Source of the DNA: an uncultured Anaerolineaceae bacterium
Lineage (GTDB): Bacteria > Chloroflexota > Anaerolineae > Anaerolineales > Anaerolineaceae
Direction: 5' to 3'
Length of the DNA stretch: 64,000 nucleotides
Assembly (NCBI GenBank): GCA_927443345.1
Contig: CAKMKJ010000002.1
Location: 79,071 to 143,070, forward strand
Shown: piece by piece, positions 53,559 to 63,715 of the stretch
Layout of the letters: every line of letters starts with the position of its first letter
Numbering within the stretch: position 1 is the first letter of the stretch
The notes under the pieces: model-generated
Told to the model about the DNA's origin: nothing
Database searches by the model: none
The model's input: only the letters and a program-made list of their open reading frames with translations
Program-made: the position numbers and the translations under genes

Positions 53559-56128
53559 TGTGCCACCTCGCCGCCGTTGCCTGGAACTTCATAAATACTC
53601 ACGCCGTTGTTCTGATAAACCAGCGGTAAATTGACTGCAAATAATGCGCCGTCTGCTTTGTAGGTAGAAACCTCAAGCGGACCAAAATAAATATACCGTA
53701 TGTTATAGCGTTCGATCAAACTTGAAACAAGAATCCAATCTGTTGATGTATAAATGGTTTTGATGTCTGTTTCACGTGAGCCAACCTCAGTGTAGCCTCC
53801 GCGCCACTGCCCCTCATGCCCCGGCCAACCCAGCACAGTAGGCATGCCAGTTCGTGTTGAGACGCGTGCAAAATCAGAATAGCTACCACCCACAGCTTCT
53901 ACAACGATTCCAAGAGGTTGTTGACTGATCCATTGCATGGCGGCGTAATCATCCGCGTTGTTGCGAGCCAGATAATCGTTTCCGTCAAGTGTAAAAACCA
54001 CTGGCTTGAAATTATTGGTTTTGTTTCCCAGCATCACCACTGGGTAAGCTAAACCACCAATTATCGTTATGCTCATGACTATCAAAAATAATGCGCTCTT
54101 GAACCCTTTTAGCCGAGAAAATAGCTCGACACTGGCATAAGCAGCTACAATGCCCCACAATATCCACGCCTGGAAGTAGAACTTAAAAATGGTATTCATC
54201 CGTGATCCAAATTGATCACGCAAATAGAAGAATTCAGGGAATACCGTTAAAGCAATTCCTATGAGCAGCAAAATCGCAATAAATGGCCTCACGCGTGAAG
54301 TATCCTGTTCATTGGATGCTTCATCGGATGCAGCGACTACTTCTTTGTCGTTATTATATCTGCCCAATAAAGCCCACGTGCCTGCCAACATGAGCAGCAG
54401 TGTGATCCAGGTGCCGGGTGAAATTAATCGGCGCATGCATGCAGCTTGAATGACAGCTCCGGTATCTGACGTTCGATGAACGTCAACAAATGCATTAAAT
54501 GCCAATTGGGCTTTTAGTCCCCATTGCGCTATCACCGGGTTCGCTGAAGATACCCAACGCGCACCAGTTTCGCCAAGGCTAAAAATAAAAATTCCAAATA
54601 TCAATGATAGCGCAAAAAGACCAATAAAGAGCAGCAAGGCAAAACGCAGTCCCATAAAGATGGTTTTTGTGTTTTTATTTTGCCAGAGTTGAAAAATCAA
54701 CCAGATTAAAATAGGAATCAACAACGCCCCAAAGAACACCCAGAAATGGATGCCTTTGGTCATAAATTCCAAACTGGGCAGCAACCCACCAGCCTGTGAA
54801 CTGAACCCCAGATAGAAAGGTAAAAACAGAACAACCCCTGTAACCCCAACCATCAATCCGGTCTTAATGAAATCCCAGATGCGTTCAGCATTCCAACCAA
54901 AATCCTTGTAACGCATATAGGTCACTACCATACAGAAAAGACCAACATAGATCGGGAAGTCCCAGGTATTGATGAACGCCAGACTACCCAGGATCAAGGC
55001 AATAAACCAGAAATCCCAACGCTTAAACCAGGTGAAAATAGATTCATTTGAAGCAAGATAACTCTTCGCCCCAAGAAACAAATTCAGAGCGATTGCCAGG
55101 GCCAGCAAACAAAATGGCATGGCAAGTAAATGCGGATGTAAGTCCGCCAAAAGGTATGTAAAGAAAGGGAACTCATCAATAATTTCGGTTCTACCACCTG
55201 AAAGGGTTACATCGTGCAAAACTCTTGAACCGCGCCACCACAGCCAACTCGCAGGGCGGTTGGGCCAAAATGAAACAGGCATGGTGGGTGCCACATCCAG
55301 TTCGGTGATGGAAAGCCAGGTCCAAAATTTAGAAGTCAAAACACCAGATGCGTCGGCTTTCCAAAAGAGTTGATTGGAATATAAGAATTCTAAAACACCT
55401 TCAAGGCAACTGACGATCAATACAAACAACGGGGCAAAAAAAGCACCCAGTCGAGCCGTAGCGAGTCGTTTTAGGTTTTCAACACCATCAGCACGCTTCC
55501 ATTTGGCAATCAGATCATAAACTACACCGTAAGCAGCCAGTGCGGTCATTCCAAACCACAACGCCGAACTGAGATTGAACCCGATCGAAGAAGCCACTCC
55601 GGTTACCCTGATTAGCATTGATACGAGCACATACCCGAAGTAATAATATGATATGGCATATCCTGATAGCCACGGATCCATGGGTGGAAAGGATGGTGAC
55701 CGTAATATTGCATTGATAAAAGCCAGTTCCATTGGTTTTTCAGTATTGAGCGCTTCTGGGTTTGCTGCGCGGACTATTGTCCACAGTCCAAAAGCCAGAA
55801 AAAACAACACTTCCATTACGATAATCGTTTTTATATTTTCTTTGACCCAGGTAAACAGAAGCTGCAATCTGCCTTTTAAACTGCTCCAAATCGCAAGTGA
55901 GATCAGTAGCACAAAAGCCAAAACAACACCGCCGGTGTTGTTTTGTAATACGCCAAAAGAGCAAAGCAACCAGAAGAGATATCCCCAAATCAAGAGGCCA
56001 AACGGCTTGGCCAGGGCAAATCCTTTACTGGCCAGGTTAGGCAGCAGTCTGAATATGATCGGCAGACTCACCCATCCAACCACACTAATTGCCAGGTACC
56101 AACTGAAGAATCGTAGGAAATCAGACAT
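53555..56128 (-). CDS. Chlor_Arch_YYY / DUF2298 membrane protein, 857 aa
   Basis: This very hydrophobic protein has about fifteen membrane helices. It carries the family hallmark YYYxG in ISYYYFGYV near residue 160, then EFPFFTYLLADLHPHLLAMP near residues 322-341, SRMNTIFKFYFQAW near residue 645, and a soluble C-terminal part with VLGWPGHEGQW and SLIERYNIRYIYFG. The molecular function of the family is unknown; its resemblance to GT-C enzymes suggests glycan assembly. Its full length matches the second half of the next gene (1791 aa), so the two are tandem paralogues. Only two bases separate the two genes. Confidence 0.88.
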   Translation of the reverse strand: MSDFLRFFSWYLAISVVGWVSLPIIFRLLPNLASKGFALAKPFGLLIWGYLFWLLCSFGVLQNNTGGVVLAFVLLISLAIWSSLKGRLQLLFTWVKENIKTIIVMEVLFFLAFGLWTIVRAANPEALNTEKPMELAFINAILRSPSFPPMDPWLSGYAISYYYFGYVLVSMLIRVTGVASSIGFNLSSALWFGMTALAAYGVVYDLIAKWKRADGVENLKRLATARLGAFFAPLFVLIVSCLEGVLEFLYSNQLFWKADASGVLTSKFWTWLSITELDVAPTMPVSFWPNRPASWLWWRGSRVLHDVTLSGGRTEIIDEFPFFTYLLADLHPHLLAMPFCLLALAIALNLFLGAKSYLASNESIFTWFKRWDFWFIALILGSLAFINTWDFPIYVGLFCMVVTYMRYKDFGWNAERIWDFIKTGLMVGVTGVVLFLPFYLGFSSQAGGLLPSLEFMTKGIHFWVFFGALLIPILIWLIFQLWQNKNTKTIFMGLRFALLLFIGLFALSLIFGIFIFSLGETGARWVSSANPVIAQWGLKAQLAFNAFVDVHRTSDTGAVIQAACMRRLISPGTWITLLLMLAGTWALLGRYNNDKEVVAASDEASNEQDTSRVRPFIAILLLIGIALTVFPEFFYLRDQFGSRMNTIFKFYFQAWILWGIVAAYASVELFSRLKGFKSALFLIVMSITIIGGLAYPVVMLGNKTNNFKPVVFTLDGNDYLARNNADDYAAMQWISQQPLGIVVEAVGGSYSDFARVSTRTGMPTVLGWPGHEGQWRGGYTEVGSRETDIKTIYTSTDWILVSSLIERYNIRYIYFGPLEVSTYKADGALFAVNLPLVYQNNGVSIYEVPGNGGEVAQ

Positions 56129-56130
56129 TT

Positions 56131-59100
56131 TTACTCACTTATCACCTGATAGATGACGGTGTCCTGGTAATTGAAGACTTCCTTCCAATACACCCCATCA
56201 TATTGTACAAATTTATCCAATCCTTCACCGGGGTAATACGCCCGTTCCATTTGTCCAAGGATGATGTAACTCACATGATAACGTTCGATAAAATCTACAG
56301 CCATTTTGCTGTCTGTCGTGGCGTAGAAATTCATGATGTCATTCAGCCGGTTGGCTATCCCGTTCGAGTCAATAAATCCGCGCTGCTGACGTTGGTGCCA
56401 GTTCCAACCCAAGACCCCGGGTAAACCTGTATAAATTGTATATCGGTTTCCCCATCGATATTCAACCGTATTGGCTTCAACAATCACAGGTGATCCAACC
56501 ACATTCTGCTGCATCCAAAGAATGGCCTGGTAATCCTGGTTGAGTTCCAAATCCACCTGATCACCATAATGGGAGGTGGCCATGAATTCAATACCATTCA
56601 ATGAATGGGTAACTACTGCAGACATTCTGTCTCGAATTTTATCCGTGGCTGCCGTAATGGGATACAAGGCAGCGCTAAAGAACAGTAAGATGATCGCCAC
56701 CTGCCAGATGGTGGAAACGCTCGTTTTCCAGCGGGTGCTCACTGCGGGGATTAACCACACCAGCGCCGCAGCAGCCGCAAGCCCAAAGAAAGTCCAGGCC
56801 TGGTAGTAGAATTTGAACACTGTATTCATTCGGCCAATATCGCCGGTTAACACAAACATCTCAACAAATAGCGTGAGCAAGAGCGCTGTTCCAGTTATAA
56901 AAAGCACCAACCGTTTCGGATCGGGTTGACCAGGTCGAAATATGAGTATCAATGCCCAGGCACCCAAAATACCCACTAGCCAGGCGATTTGTACCCCCAG
57001 AATGGTTAGCATGACCAGAACCAAGCCAAATAAGACCAAGACGATTTGCATTAAGCTGGCATAAGGGCGAAGTTTTTTCAGTGATGAAACCGGGGTTGAT
57101 GCCATCCATTCACGTGTTTCCCACACAAACCAACTGGTCAGGATGAATAATTGAACTCCCCAATGCACCAGATAGGATGAAAGCGGTGAATGGTCAATGG
57201 TCCACAGGCTGACGCTGCCATAAGATGTGGCAAAAGTCTTGGTAAAAGGCAGATAGAATAAGGTTGTAAACCCTAGTAATAATCCAATGGCTCCCAAAAC
57301 ATAAATAGACTTTGCCAGCCACAAAGGTTTGCCAGATAGAAATCTTTCGGGGATGTCTGCATAACGGATGATCGTATAAAGAATCACCAGGCAGCTTAAT
57401 ATCAGGTAAGTTGGAAAATCCCAAGTGTTAGCTGCTCGAAGATAACCAATCGCCAAGCCGCCAAAGGCTAGTGTCATGACCGCATAAACCCAGGGTTTTA
57501 TACTATTATCAGATTTCCAGTTCCATTTATTGAGTAGTAAACCGAGCCCCCACCCGATGATCATTATTGTTACTGGCAGCGCAATAAGGTGTGCATGCAA
57601 GTCAGCATAGATGAAGGTAAAGAACGGAAACTCAGTGATGGGTTCTTTCGGCAGCGCGCGGGATGGAATCCAATACCAATCGCCAAATCCATATGGCAAA
57701 GCAGAACCTGTAAAAAACTTACCCAATCCCTGGAAGAACCAGAGAAAGCGATTAAAGATAGTGGCTGGATCAATTACGCCGCCAGGTGCTACGATTCGCT
57801 GCAACCCCTGCCAGATCATGCGGATGGTTCCTAAATTGCCCATGATCAAAACAGTAAAAATTGAGATGATGCCAGCGACATTACTGCGGAAGATGTTGGT
57901 TCGAATAACTTCTGGATTTTCATCTTCATGTAATTGTTTTTTTGCAAAAAGATTCCAGCCGATGCTAAAAGCACCCAATCCGGTGAGTCCAAATAACGTT
58001 GGAAGGATCAGGTTATAGGCTATGGCCGGTACGATGCCCAGTAACTTGACCGGCACACCCACCAACACAAAACCCCAATAGTAATAATTAAGAGTTCCAC
58101 CCGCATACCACGGATCGTATGGTGGGAAGACGCTGCTCTTCAAGACAGCCGTAAAGTAGGAGAGATCCATTGGTTTCTCTCCGCCCTTCCATGGATGCCA
58201 GAGGTCGGGGTTGCCATAGCGAATTCCCAGGCTTATTAGGAACAGCACCAGCATAACAATTTCAACCGTCAGGAAATAATTCTTTTTGGTATGCCATTCA
58301 ACTGCAAGTTCTGAACGCTGTTTATAGGCCAAAAATCCGCTTAATAAAAGCAGCAGAATGAGCACCACAATAATCGTCAGACGCGAGAAGGTAAAGAAGG
58401 TTGACCCTGCCAACCAAGTGAAGTAAGCTACCAACAGCATACCTGCCAAACGGCTAAACGGATATCCGCGGTCGGGCAGCCCTTTAAAAATCACTCTCAC
58501 AATCGGGTAGGCGATCAATCCAAACAGTGTGATCAGCAAATACCAAACAATGGCAGCCACACCCGATTTCGTGTTCAATATCGAATTGGTTGGGAATATT
58601 TCACTCCAGGTGCCGCCCAATTGCTGAATCCCGGCTTTTACTTCACCCAACAGCAAATTGCCAGAAAATCGACTGGCCTGCCCTGGGGTTTTATGCACGG
58701 CGAGCGTAATATCAACCTTGTCTAAAATGGCACGCATTTGTGCAGCATCGTAGGCGTCGGTCTTTTCAAAGATCAGAACCTTGGGATGGTCATAAACCGT
58801 AAACGCTTCTTCTGCAGATTGGTCATTGATCTTAAAACCTGCGATAGCAGGATCATTCTGAAAAACAGCAGTCAACTTGAAGCCCAACTGTTCGCTAAAC
58901 ATACCTGGCTCGGCTACCTCATAACACCACAAGATGTCTTTATCTGCCGGGCAGCCTATCAAAGCCCGGTAATATTCGGTGGTTAAAGGATAGCGTTCAG
59001 ACACACGGACGGTGGTGCCCCACTGCCGGTTTGAACTGATAAAAATGGCATCGGATTGATCAAGCGTGGTATAGAGCAGATCTTTTTTGGTCTGCGTATC

Positions 59101-61506
59101 ATCGTAATACAGTTCCATGTTGCGGATGTTGCCGAATAGACCAAGTTCATAGCCAAACAGGTTGTAACCATTTTGGCTAAGCGGAAGTGCATCATCCCAG
59201 GTGGATTCAATCGCTGGCACATCATTGTATATTGCCAGCTCAATCCCGGGGTTATTCACCTCAATGGTCAAGAAATACATCTGGGCAGAATTCAAATCTA
59301 CTGGATTGTCAAGGTTGACCCAATAATCCTTACCTCGCACATCACCAATAGCCTCGAAGGTTTCAGAAATTTCGCCTCTGCCTACAACTTGATCATTGTT
59401 ATTTGGATCGGAAATTACAACAGATAATGATGTATCAATACCAGAATTCATCAGGTCAACTACACGATTAAGCCTAAAGCTTGAAACCGACCCGCTAACA
59501 AGCGGAACAAAATTTGTTCTGAAGGGATAGGTTTCTGTTATTCGCAGCGCAGGCGGGGGCAAATATAGTCTTGTTTCGGCCTCGCCATCATCGACATTGA
59601 CCCAAACTCCGCCATCCAACTTAAGGTTCACTTCAGGTTCTATCACTGAAATGATCAATTCGTACTTATGGTCTTTTTCTAAATACATCAATGGATGGAA
59701 ATCGAGCTTAAAAGCATCTCCGCGGTCATCAGAAACCTGTATAAATTGAGATTGAATAATAGCAGTGGATACATCGCCTCGCTCATTTCGCAAAGCAGCT
59801 TGTAAAGTAATAATCGTGGGCATTGTTGTGGATAATGGATTATTTTGGCTGTTATAAAGTACATGTTCCAGGGTCAAACTTGAAGCAATACCATCCTTGT
59901 TTGCTGTAAATCCGTAGACATATGGCTGAGATAAGTTAATAACAGCAGTGTTTTGGAAGGCCAATAATTGTTTAATCTGAGAACCGTCTTCAAGCGTGAT
60001 TGGCATTTCAATGGCGCTGGATATATTTTGCAAGATCCATTCACTGGCAGCAACGCGCGTCACCGGTCGGGTATAAATGGATGTGAAGGCAAAAGCCCAG
60101 ATAGCAGTTCCACCAATGGTAATGACTGCAGCCACCACGGATAGTACTCTGCGCCAATTGAAGTGGATGCGCGTGATCTTCCTCACCGCACCGGCGCCAT
60201 TCTCCCACAGTTTAAAGATTGCCCAGGCTGCGACCAAACACAAAGCAGGATAAAGGGGCAGCAGGTACCTCATGCTGCGAACCCAATTCATAGATTGTGT
60301 GACCAGTATGAAAGCAACCCAACCCCAGATTAAGATATGTTTCTGCCAATCCCCTTTGATCAGCCGCCAGCCCATCCAAATAAAACCAAAGAGCCCTAAC
60401 AATCCCAGAGAAAGACCAAGCCCCCATTGCACCATATTGTCCACAGCAAAAGTAATCGGACGCCGAGCCCACTGCAATGCATATGGCACATCGACATCAC
60501 CTTTGCTGATGACACTAAGTTCCTTCAGACTGGCAATCCATCCCTGGTTGATTTTTACGTCAAAGAAACCGGGACCCATAAACGCATAAGGTTGGAAGAT
60601 CCTGAAAGTGATTAATGCAAGCACCCCTGCGATCGCCAGGTTACGCAGAATCAATCCTGCTTCATAATTTTTTGATTCATTGGTTAGTTTTGAATAATAA
60701 ACCACCGCAGCAACCGGCAGCAGAAAAGCCAACGCATAAATACTGACTTTTGAAGCCAGAGCCATTCCGAACAAGATGCCAAAGATCGCATACTTGCCAA
60801 TATGTGCGCTAGCCAAAAAATAATGCTTCCAATCAAAATTTGAAGGTTTATCAGTTGTTTGATCTTGATAAGGGTCTTTTACACCAGATTCTTTGACAAG
60901 TTTTTTGTCTGCACCGGGTTCAGCCGTCATGATGCAAATCGCGACATATATAGCCGCGTAAGCAAAGAAATTCGCCACATTATCCACGGTGAAATAATGC
61001 GAAAGTTGAATCTGCAAAACCGCCATAGCTGAGAATAAAGCCGCCAAAAGCCCCAATTTAGAATTCTTGTAAAGTTTTCGTCCGATTAAGAATATTAAAA
61101 AGATGGTTCCCAGGTCAAAAGCACCTGATACGTATCTGCCAACCAAATGGATACTTTCATATCCGGTATTGCCTGTCAACTCACCAATGTAACGCACCAA
61201 AAAGATTGGCAACGTACCGTAAACATAAAAAGTGTATCCACGGTTATTGGGGTTCAATGAAGAATTGGCGGTGTCGAAATATTGACTGACATTATCAACA
61301 GGTGAAATAGCACTTTCCACCATGGTCAAAAATCGTTCATCCGGATGAAGATGATAATTGTCATCCCAGTTGATGCCAGTGAACCTGAAGAAAGCGCCGA
61401 TCAACAAGATCACAATTATTAACAGATCCCACAACCAGTTGAGCTTGACAGGTTTGGGCAATTTTTTATTTCGAATATTTGCAGCCGTTTCGTTTACATT
61501 GTTCAC
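56131..61506 (-). CDS. Giant fusion of PMT-like GT-C domain and YYY/DUF2298 domain, 1791 aa
   Basis: The N-terminal half starts with a PMT/GT39-like GT-C domain (residues about 25-480, acidic first loop YHLHPDERFLTMVE). A large extracytoplasmic region of beta-rich composition follows (about 480-990). The C-terminal half (about 1000-1791) is a complete YYY/DUF2298 unit: LNYYYWGFVLVG near residue 1139, EFPFFTFIYADLHAHLIALP near residue 1290, GRMNTVFKFYYQAW, VLGWNWHQRQQRG and FIERYHVSYIILGQ. The start is GTG with CGGAG upstream. It sits between a GT4 and a single-YYY paralogue in one tight minus-strand run. The role is probably polyprenyl-linked sugar transfer or glycan polymerisation outside the membrane. 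Confidence 0.9.
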   Translation of the reverse strand: MNNVNETAANIRNKKLPKPVKLNWLWDLLIIVILLIGAFFRFTGINWDDNYHLHPDERFLTMVESAISPVDNVSQYFDTANSSLNPNNRGYTFYVYGTLPIFLVRYIGELTGNTGYESIHLVGRYVSGAFDLGTIFLIFLIGRKLYKNSKLGLLAALFSAMAVLQIQLSHYFTVDNVANFFAYAAIYVAICIMTAEPGADKKLVKESGVKDPYQDQTTDKPSNFDWKHYFLASAHIGKYAIFGILFGMALASKVSIYALAFLLPVAAVVYYSKLTNESKNYEAGLILRNLAIAGVLALITFRIFQPYAFMGPGFFDVKINQGWIASLKELSVISKGDVDVPYALQWARRPITFAVDNMVQWGLGLSLGLLGLFGFIWMGWRLIKGDWQKHILIWGWVAFILVTQSMNWVRSMRYLLPLYPALCLVAAWAIFKLWENGAGAVRKITRIHFNWRRVLSVVAAVITIGGTAIWAFAFTSIYTRPVTRVAASEWILQNISSAIEMPITLEDGSQIKQLLAFQNTAVINLSQPYVYGFTANKDGIASSLTLEHVLYNSQNNPLSTTMPTIITLQAALRNERGDVSTAIIQSQFIQVSDDRGDAFKLDFHPLMYLEKDHKYELIISVIEPEVNLKLDGGVWVNVDDGEAETRLYLPPPALRITETYPFRTNFVPLVSGSVSSFRLNRVVDLMNSGIDTSLSVVISDPNNNDQVVGRGEISETFEAIGDVRGKDYWVNLDNPVDLNSAQMYFLTIEVNNPGIELAIYNDVPAIESTWDDALPLSQNGYNLFGYELGLFGNIRNMELYYDDTQTKKDLLYTTLDQSDAIFISSNRQWGTTVRVSERYPLTTEYYRALIGCPADKDILWCYEVAEPGMFSEQLGFKLTAVFQNDPAIAGFKINDQSAEEAFTVYDHPKVLIFEKTDAYDAAQMRAILDKVDITLAVHKTPGQASRFSGNLLLGEVKAGIQQLGGTWSEIFPTNSILNTKSGVAAIVWYLLITLFGLIAYPIVRVIFKGLPDRGYPFSRLAGMLLVAYFTWLAGSTFFTFSRLTIIVVLILLLLLSGFLAYKQRSELAVEWHTKKNYFLTVEIVMLVLFLISLGIRYGNPDLWHPWKGGEKPMDLSYFTAVLKSSVFPPYDPWYAGGTLNYYYWGFVLVGVPVKLLGIVPAIAYNLILPTLFGLTGLGAFSIGWNLFAKKQLHEDENPEVIRTNIFRSNVAGIISIFTVLIMGNLGTIRMIWQGLQRIVAPGGVIDPATIFNRFLWFFQGLGKFFTGSALPYGFGDWYWIPSRALPKEPITEFPFFTFIYADLHAHLIALPVTIMIIGWGLGLLLNKWNWKSDNSIKPWVYAVMTLAFGGLAIGYLRAANTWDFPTYLILSCLVILYTIIRYADIPERFLSGKPLWLAKSIYVLGAIGLLLGFTTLFYLPFTKTFATSYGSVSLWTIDHSPLSSYLVHWGVQLFILTSWFVWETREWMASTPVSSLKKLRPYASLMQIVLVLFGLVLVMLTILGVQIAWLVGILGAWALILIFRPGQPDPKRLVLFITGTALLLTLFVEMFVLTGDIGRMNTVFKFYYQAWTFFGLAAAAALVWLIPAVSTRWKTSVSTIWQVAIILLFFSAALYPITAATDKIRDRMSAVVTHSLNGIEFMATSHYGDQVDLELNQDYQAILWMQQNVVGSPVIVEANTVEYRWGNRYTIYTGLPGVLGWNWHQRQQRGFIDSNGIANRLNDIMNFYATTDSKMAVDFIERYHVSYIILGQMERAYYPGEGLDKFVQYDGVYWKEVFNYQDTVIYQVISE

Positions 61507-61526
61507 GGTCGGGAACTCCGTAATGG

Positions 61527-62684
61527 TTAATGGGTTTGTCTGATGTCTTGAAACAACTCTTCATAAGCCTGTGCAATATCATCCGGTTGATAACGTGAAA
61601 AATCCAGTTTATTCTTGAAGTTTGCTTTGCCTGTCTTTATAACTGCTATCAAACTCTTAGCCAAGGCTTGTGAATCTCCGATTGGAAAGATAGCACCCAT
61701 ATCATGAATTTTTACTGGCTGGCGCACCCCCGGCAGGCTTGAGGTGACGCAGGGCACGCCATTCATCATAGCTTCAATCTGGACTAACCCAAATGCTTCA
61801 GTAGAATTCAAACTTGGCACAGTTAAAACATCCAAATTGGGATAATACTTTGCCATTTGTTCGGGGTCAAGTTCTCCCAGAAACTGCCAGTTACCGCTTG
61901 CCTGATATTTTTCTATCTCAGGTCTTAACCGCTCAAAATAGGCTTGTTCACTAAAAACCTTTTGATAGGTTCCCACAAATTGGACCACAGCATCAGGATA
62001 CTCACGTATCACTTCTGGCAAGGCTTTTAAGAGCACTTCAACCCCTTTTTCAGAAGCAAACCGTGTTGCCATACCAATTACAGGATGCCGATTCTGTGGA
62101 TTATGTTCTCTCGCAAAACTTTCGACACTTTCTTTTTTCACCGCAGGCAGCACTACTGGGGGTGGGATGATCTTTAGTTTATTGAAATATCGCTTTAAAT
62201 AAGCAGAATTATCAGCATAATCTTGTGTGTAGGTCACAATTCGGTGTGTAAACATGCCGGTAAGTTGATTCATGAAAGAGACGCCTAAATTTGCAATCCG
62301 ATTGAACAATCCAGGCGGCATCAACAGGTCACAGTGATAAGTGATCACAGTCGGTTTTCTGAGCAGCCTGCCTCTGAACGATATACCCGCCGCATCAAAC
62401 TGTGGAAGATGCAATTGAATCACATCTGCTTCACGGACTAACCGATTGGCAATTAAGCCAAAAGTGGGCATGATCACCCCTTTGCTTAATCTGAACAAAA
62501 CCGGTGCCCTCACGATTCTGACACCCTCAACAATTTCTTCAGCGGCTAACTCTTTTTTAAATCCGGAAGTTAATACCGTCACCTCATGACCTCTGGCCAC
62601 AAAAGCCTTTGCCAACCGTTCGGCATAAATGGTCAATCCGCTGATATGGGGACGATAGTAGGTTAGTACGATGAGTATCTTCAT
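61527..62684 (-). CDS. Glycosyltransferase family 4
   Basis: This 385-residue cytoplasmic GT-B glycosyltransferase has the N-terminal acceptor domain (ISGLTIYAERLAKAFVARGHEVTVLTSG) and the C-terminal donor domain (GMATRFASEKGVEVLLKALPEVI, FLGELDPEQMAKYYPNLDVLTVPS, and the E(x7)E element EAFGLVQIEAMMNGVP). It would build a glycolipid or lipid-linked sugar on the inner face of the membrane. Spacing to the epimerase gene is five bases and to the GT-C/YYY fusion 20 bases, so it is co-transcribed with them. Confidence 0.93.
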   Translation of the reverse strand: MKILIVLTYYRPHISGLTIYAERLAKAFVARGHEVTVLTSGFKKELAAEEIVEGVRIVRAPVLFRLSKGVIMPTFGLIANRLVREADVIQLHLPQFDAAGISFRGRLLRKPTVITYHCDLLMPPGLFNRIANLGVSFMNQLTGMFTHRIVTYTQDYADNSAYLKRYFNKLKIIPPPVVLPAVKKESVESFAREHNPQNRHPVIGMATRFASEKGVEVLLKALPEVIREYPDAVVQFVGTYQKVFSEQAYFERLRPEIEKYQASGNWQFLGELDPEQMAKYYPNLDVLTVPSLNSTEAFGLVQIEAMMNGVPCVTSSLPGVRQPVKIHDMGAIFPIGDSQALAKSLIAVIKTGKANFKNKLDFSRYQPDDIAQAYEELFQDIRQTH

Positions 62685-62689
62685 AATAA

Positions 62690-63715
62690 TTAGAAGAGGT
62701 CTTTGTTCTCTGTTACCCAGGTGAACAATCTGCTGATACCTTCTTCCGCCCCCACCATTGGGGTCCAGTTCAACAGTTGGTTTGCTTTACGGATATCAGA
62801 GATAAATACTGGTTGATCTCCGGGGCGCCAATCGTTTTGGGTCGTTTCTATCTTCTTGCCTAACAACTTTTCAAGAATCGGTTTAAATTCCATCCAAATG
62901 GAGATGGTGTTTTTCCGTCCGCCGCCAATATTAAAAACCTCTCCACCAACCTGTGGAAGTCGTTGAAAAGCTGCATCATAAGCATCGCAAAGATCTTCAA
63001 CAAACAGTATATCCCTTACCTGTTTACCATCACCATAAATTGAAATCGGACGACCTGTCAAAGCAGCGATAACAAACCATGCCACCCATCCCTGGTCTTC
63101 TACACCAAATTGCCGCTTGCCATAGATACAAGACTGACGAAATACAACGGTTGGTAATTCATAGATGCGGGCATAATCTCTTACATATTGATCGCCGCAA
63201 CCTTTCGAGCAGCCATAGGGCGAATGAAAATCAAGCAATTGCTCCTCAGAAGCGCCTTCTGGCAAATCAGCATAATCATATCGAGTTTCTATTTCGACTA
63301 CGCGCACATTATCCATGCCGCCATAAACTTTGTTGGTAGAAGAGTAGAGAAAGCCTGGCTTGTTGCCTGACAATCTGGCTGCTTCTAGAGTATTAAATGT
63401 GCCTTGTGCGTTAACCTCAAAATCATTGCGGGGATCTGTGACCGAAGTTGTTACAGCCACTTGTGCTGCCAGATGCAAGATACGGTTAGCATTTCGAGCC
63501 GCAGTTTGAATTGCCGCGCTATCTCTAACATCACCCACAATCAAATCAAATGTACCTTTACCATAGGTCTCTTCAAGCCATGCCAGGTTGCGTTTTGATC
63601 CTGCACGAGAAAGATTATCAAAAATAACGATTTTTTCGCCACGAGAAATACAACGTGAAGCGTAGTTAGAACCAATGAACCCTGCTCCACCTGTGATTAA
63701 AGTCAGGTCGCTCAT
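62690..63715 (-). CDS. NAD-dependent sugar-nucleotide epimerase, CDP-paratose 2-epimerase-like
   Basis: This 341-residue extended short-chain dehydrogenase has the NAD motif TGGAGFIGSNYA and the catalytic YxxxK in SPYGCSKGCGDQYVRDYARIY. STNKVYGG and the RQSCIYGKRQFGVEDQGWVAW stretch (given in part) closely resemble RfbE-type CDP-paratose 2-epimerases, which make CDP-tyvelose. The exact sugar is an inference, and a UDP-sugar epimerase is the alternative. The stop of the upstream flippase-like gene overlaps its ATG by four bases, linking all these envelope genes. Confidence 0.88.
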   Translation of the reverse strand: MSDLTLITGGAGFIGSNYASRCISRGEKIVIFDNLSRAGSKRNLAWLEETYGKGTFDLIVGDVRDSAAIQTAARNANRILHLAAQVAVTTSVTDPRNDFEVNAQGTFNTLEAARLSGNKPGFLYSSTNKVYGGMDNVRVVEIETRYDYADLPEGASEEQLLDFHSPYGCSKGCGDQYVRDYARIYELPTVVFRQSCIYGKRQFGVEDQGWVAWFVIAALTGRPISIYGDGKQVRDILFVEDLCDAYDAAFQRLPQVGGEVFNIGGGRKNTISIWMEFKPILEKLLGKKIETTQNDWRPGDQPVFISDIRKANQLLNWTPMVGAEEGISRLFTWVTENKDLF

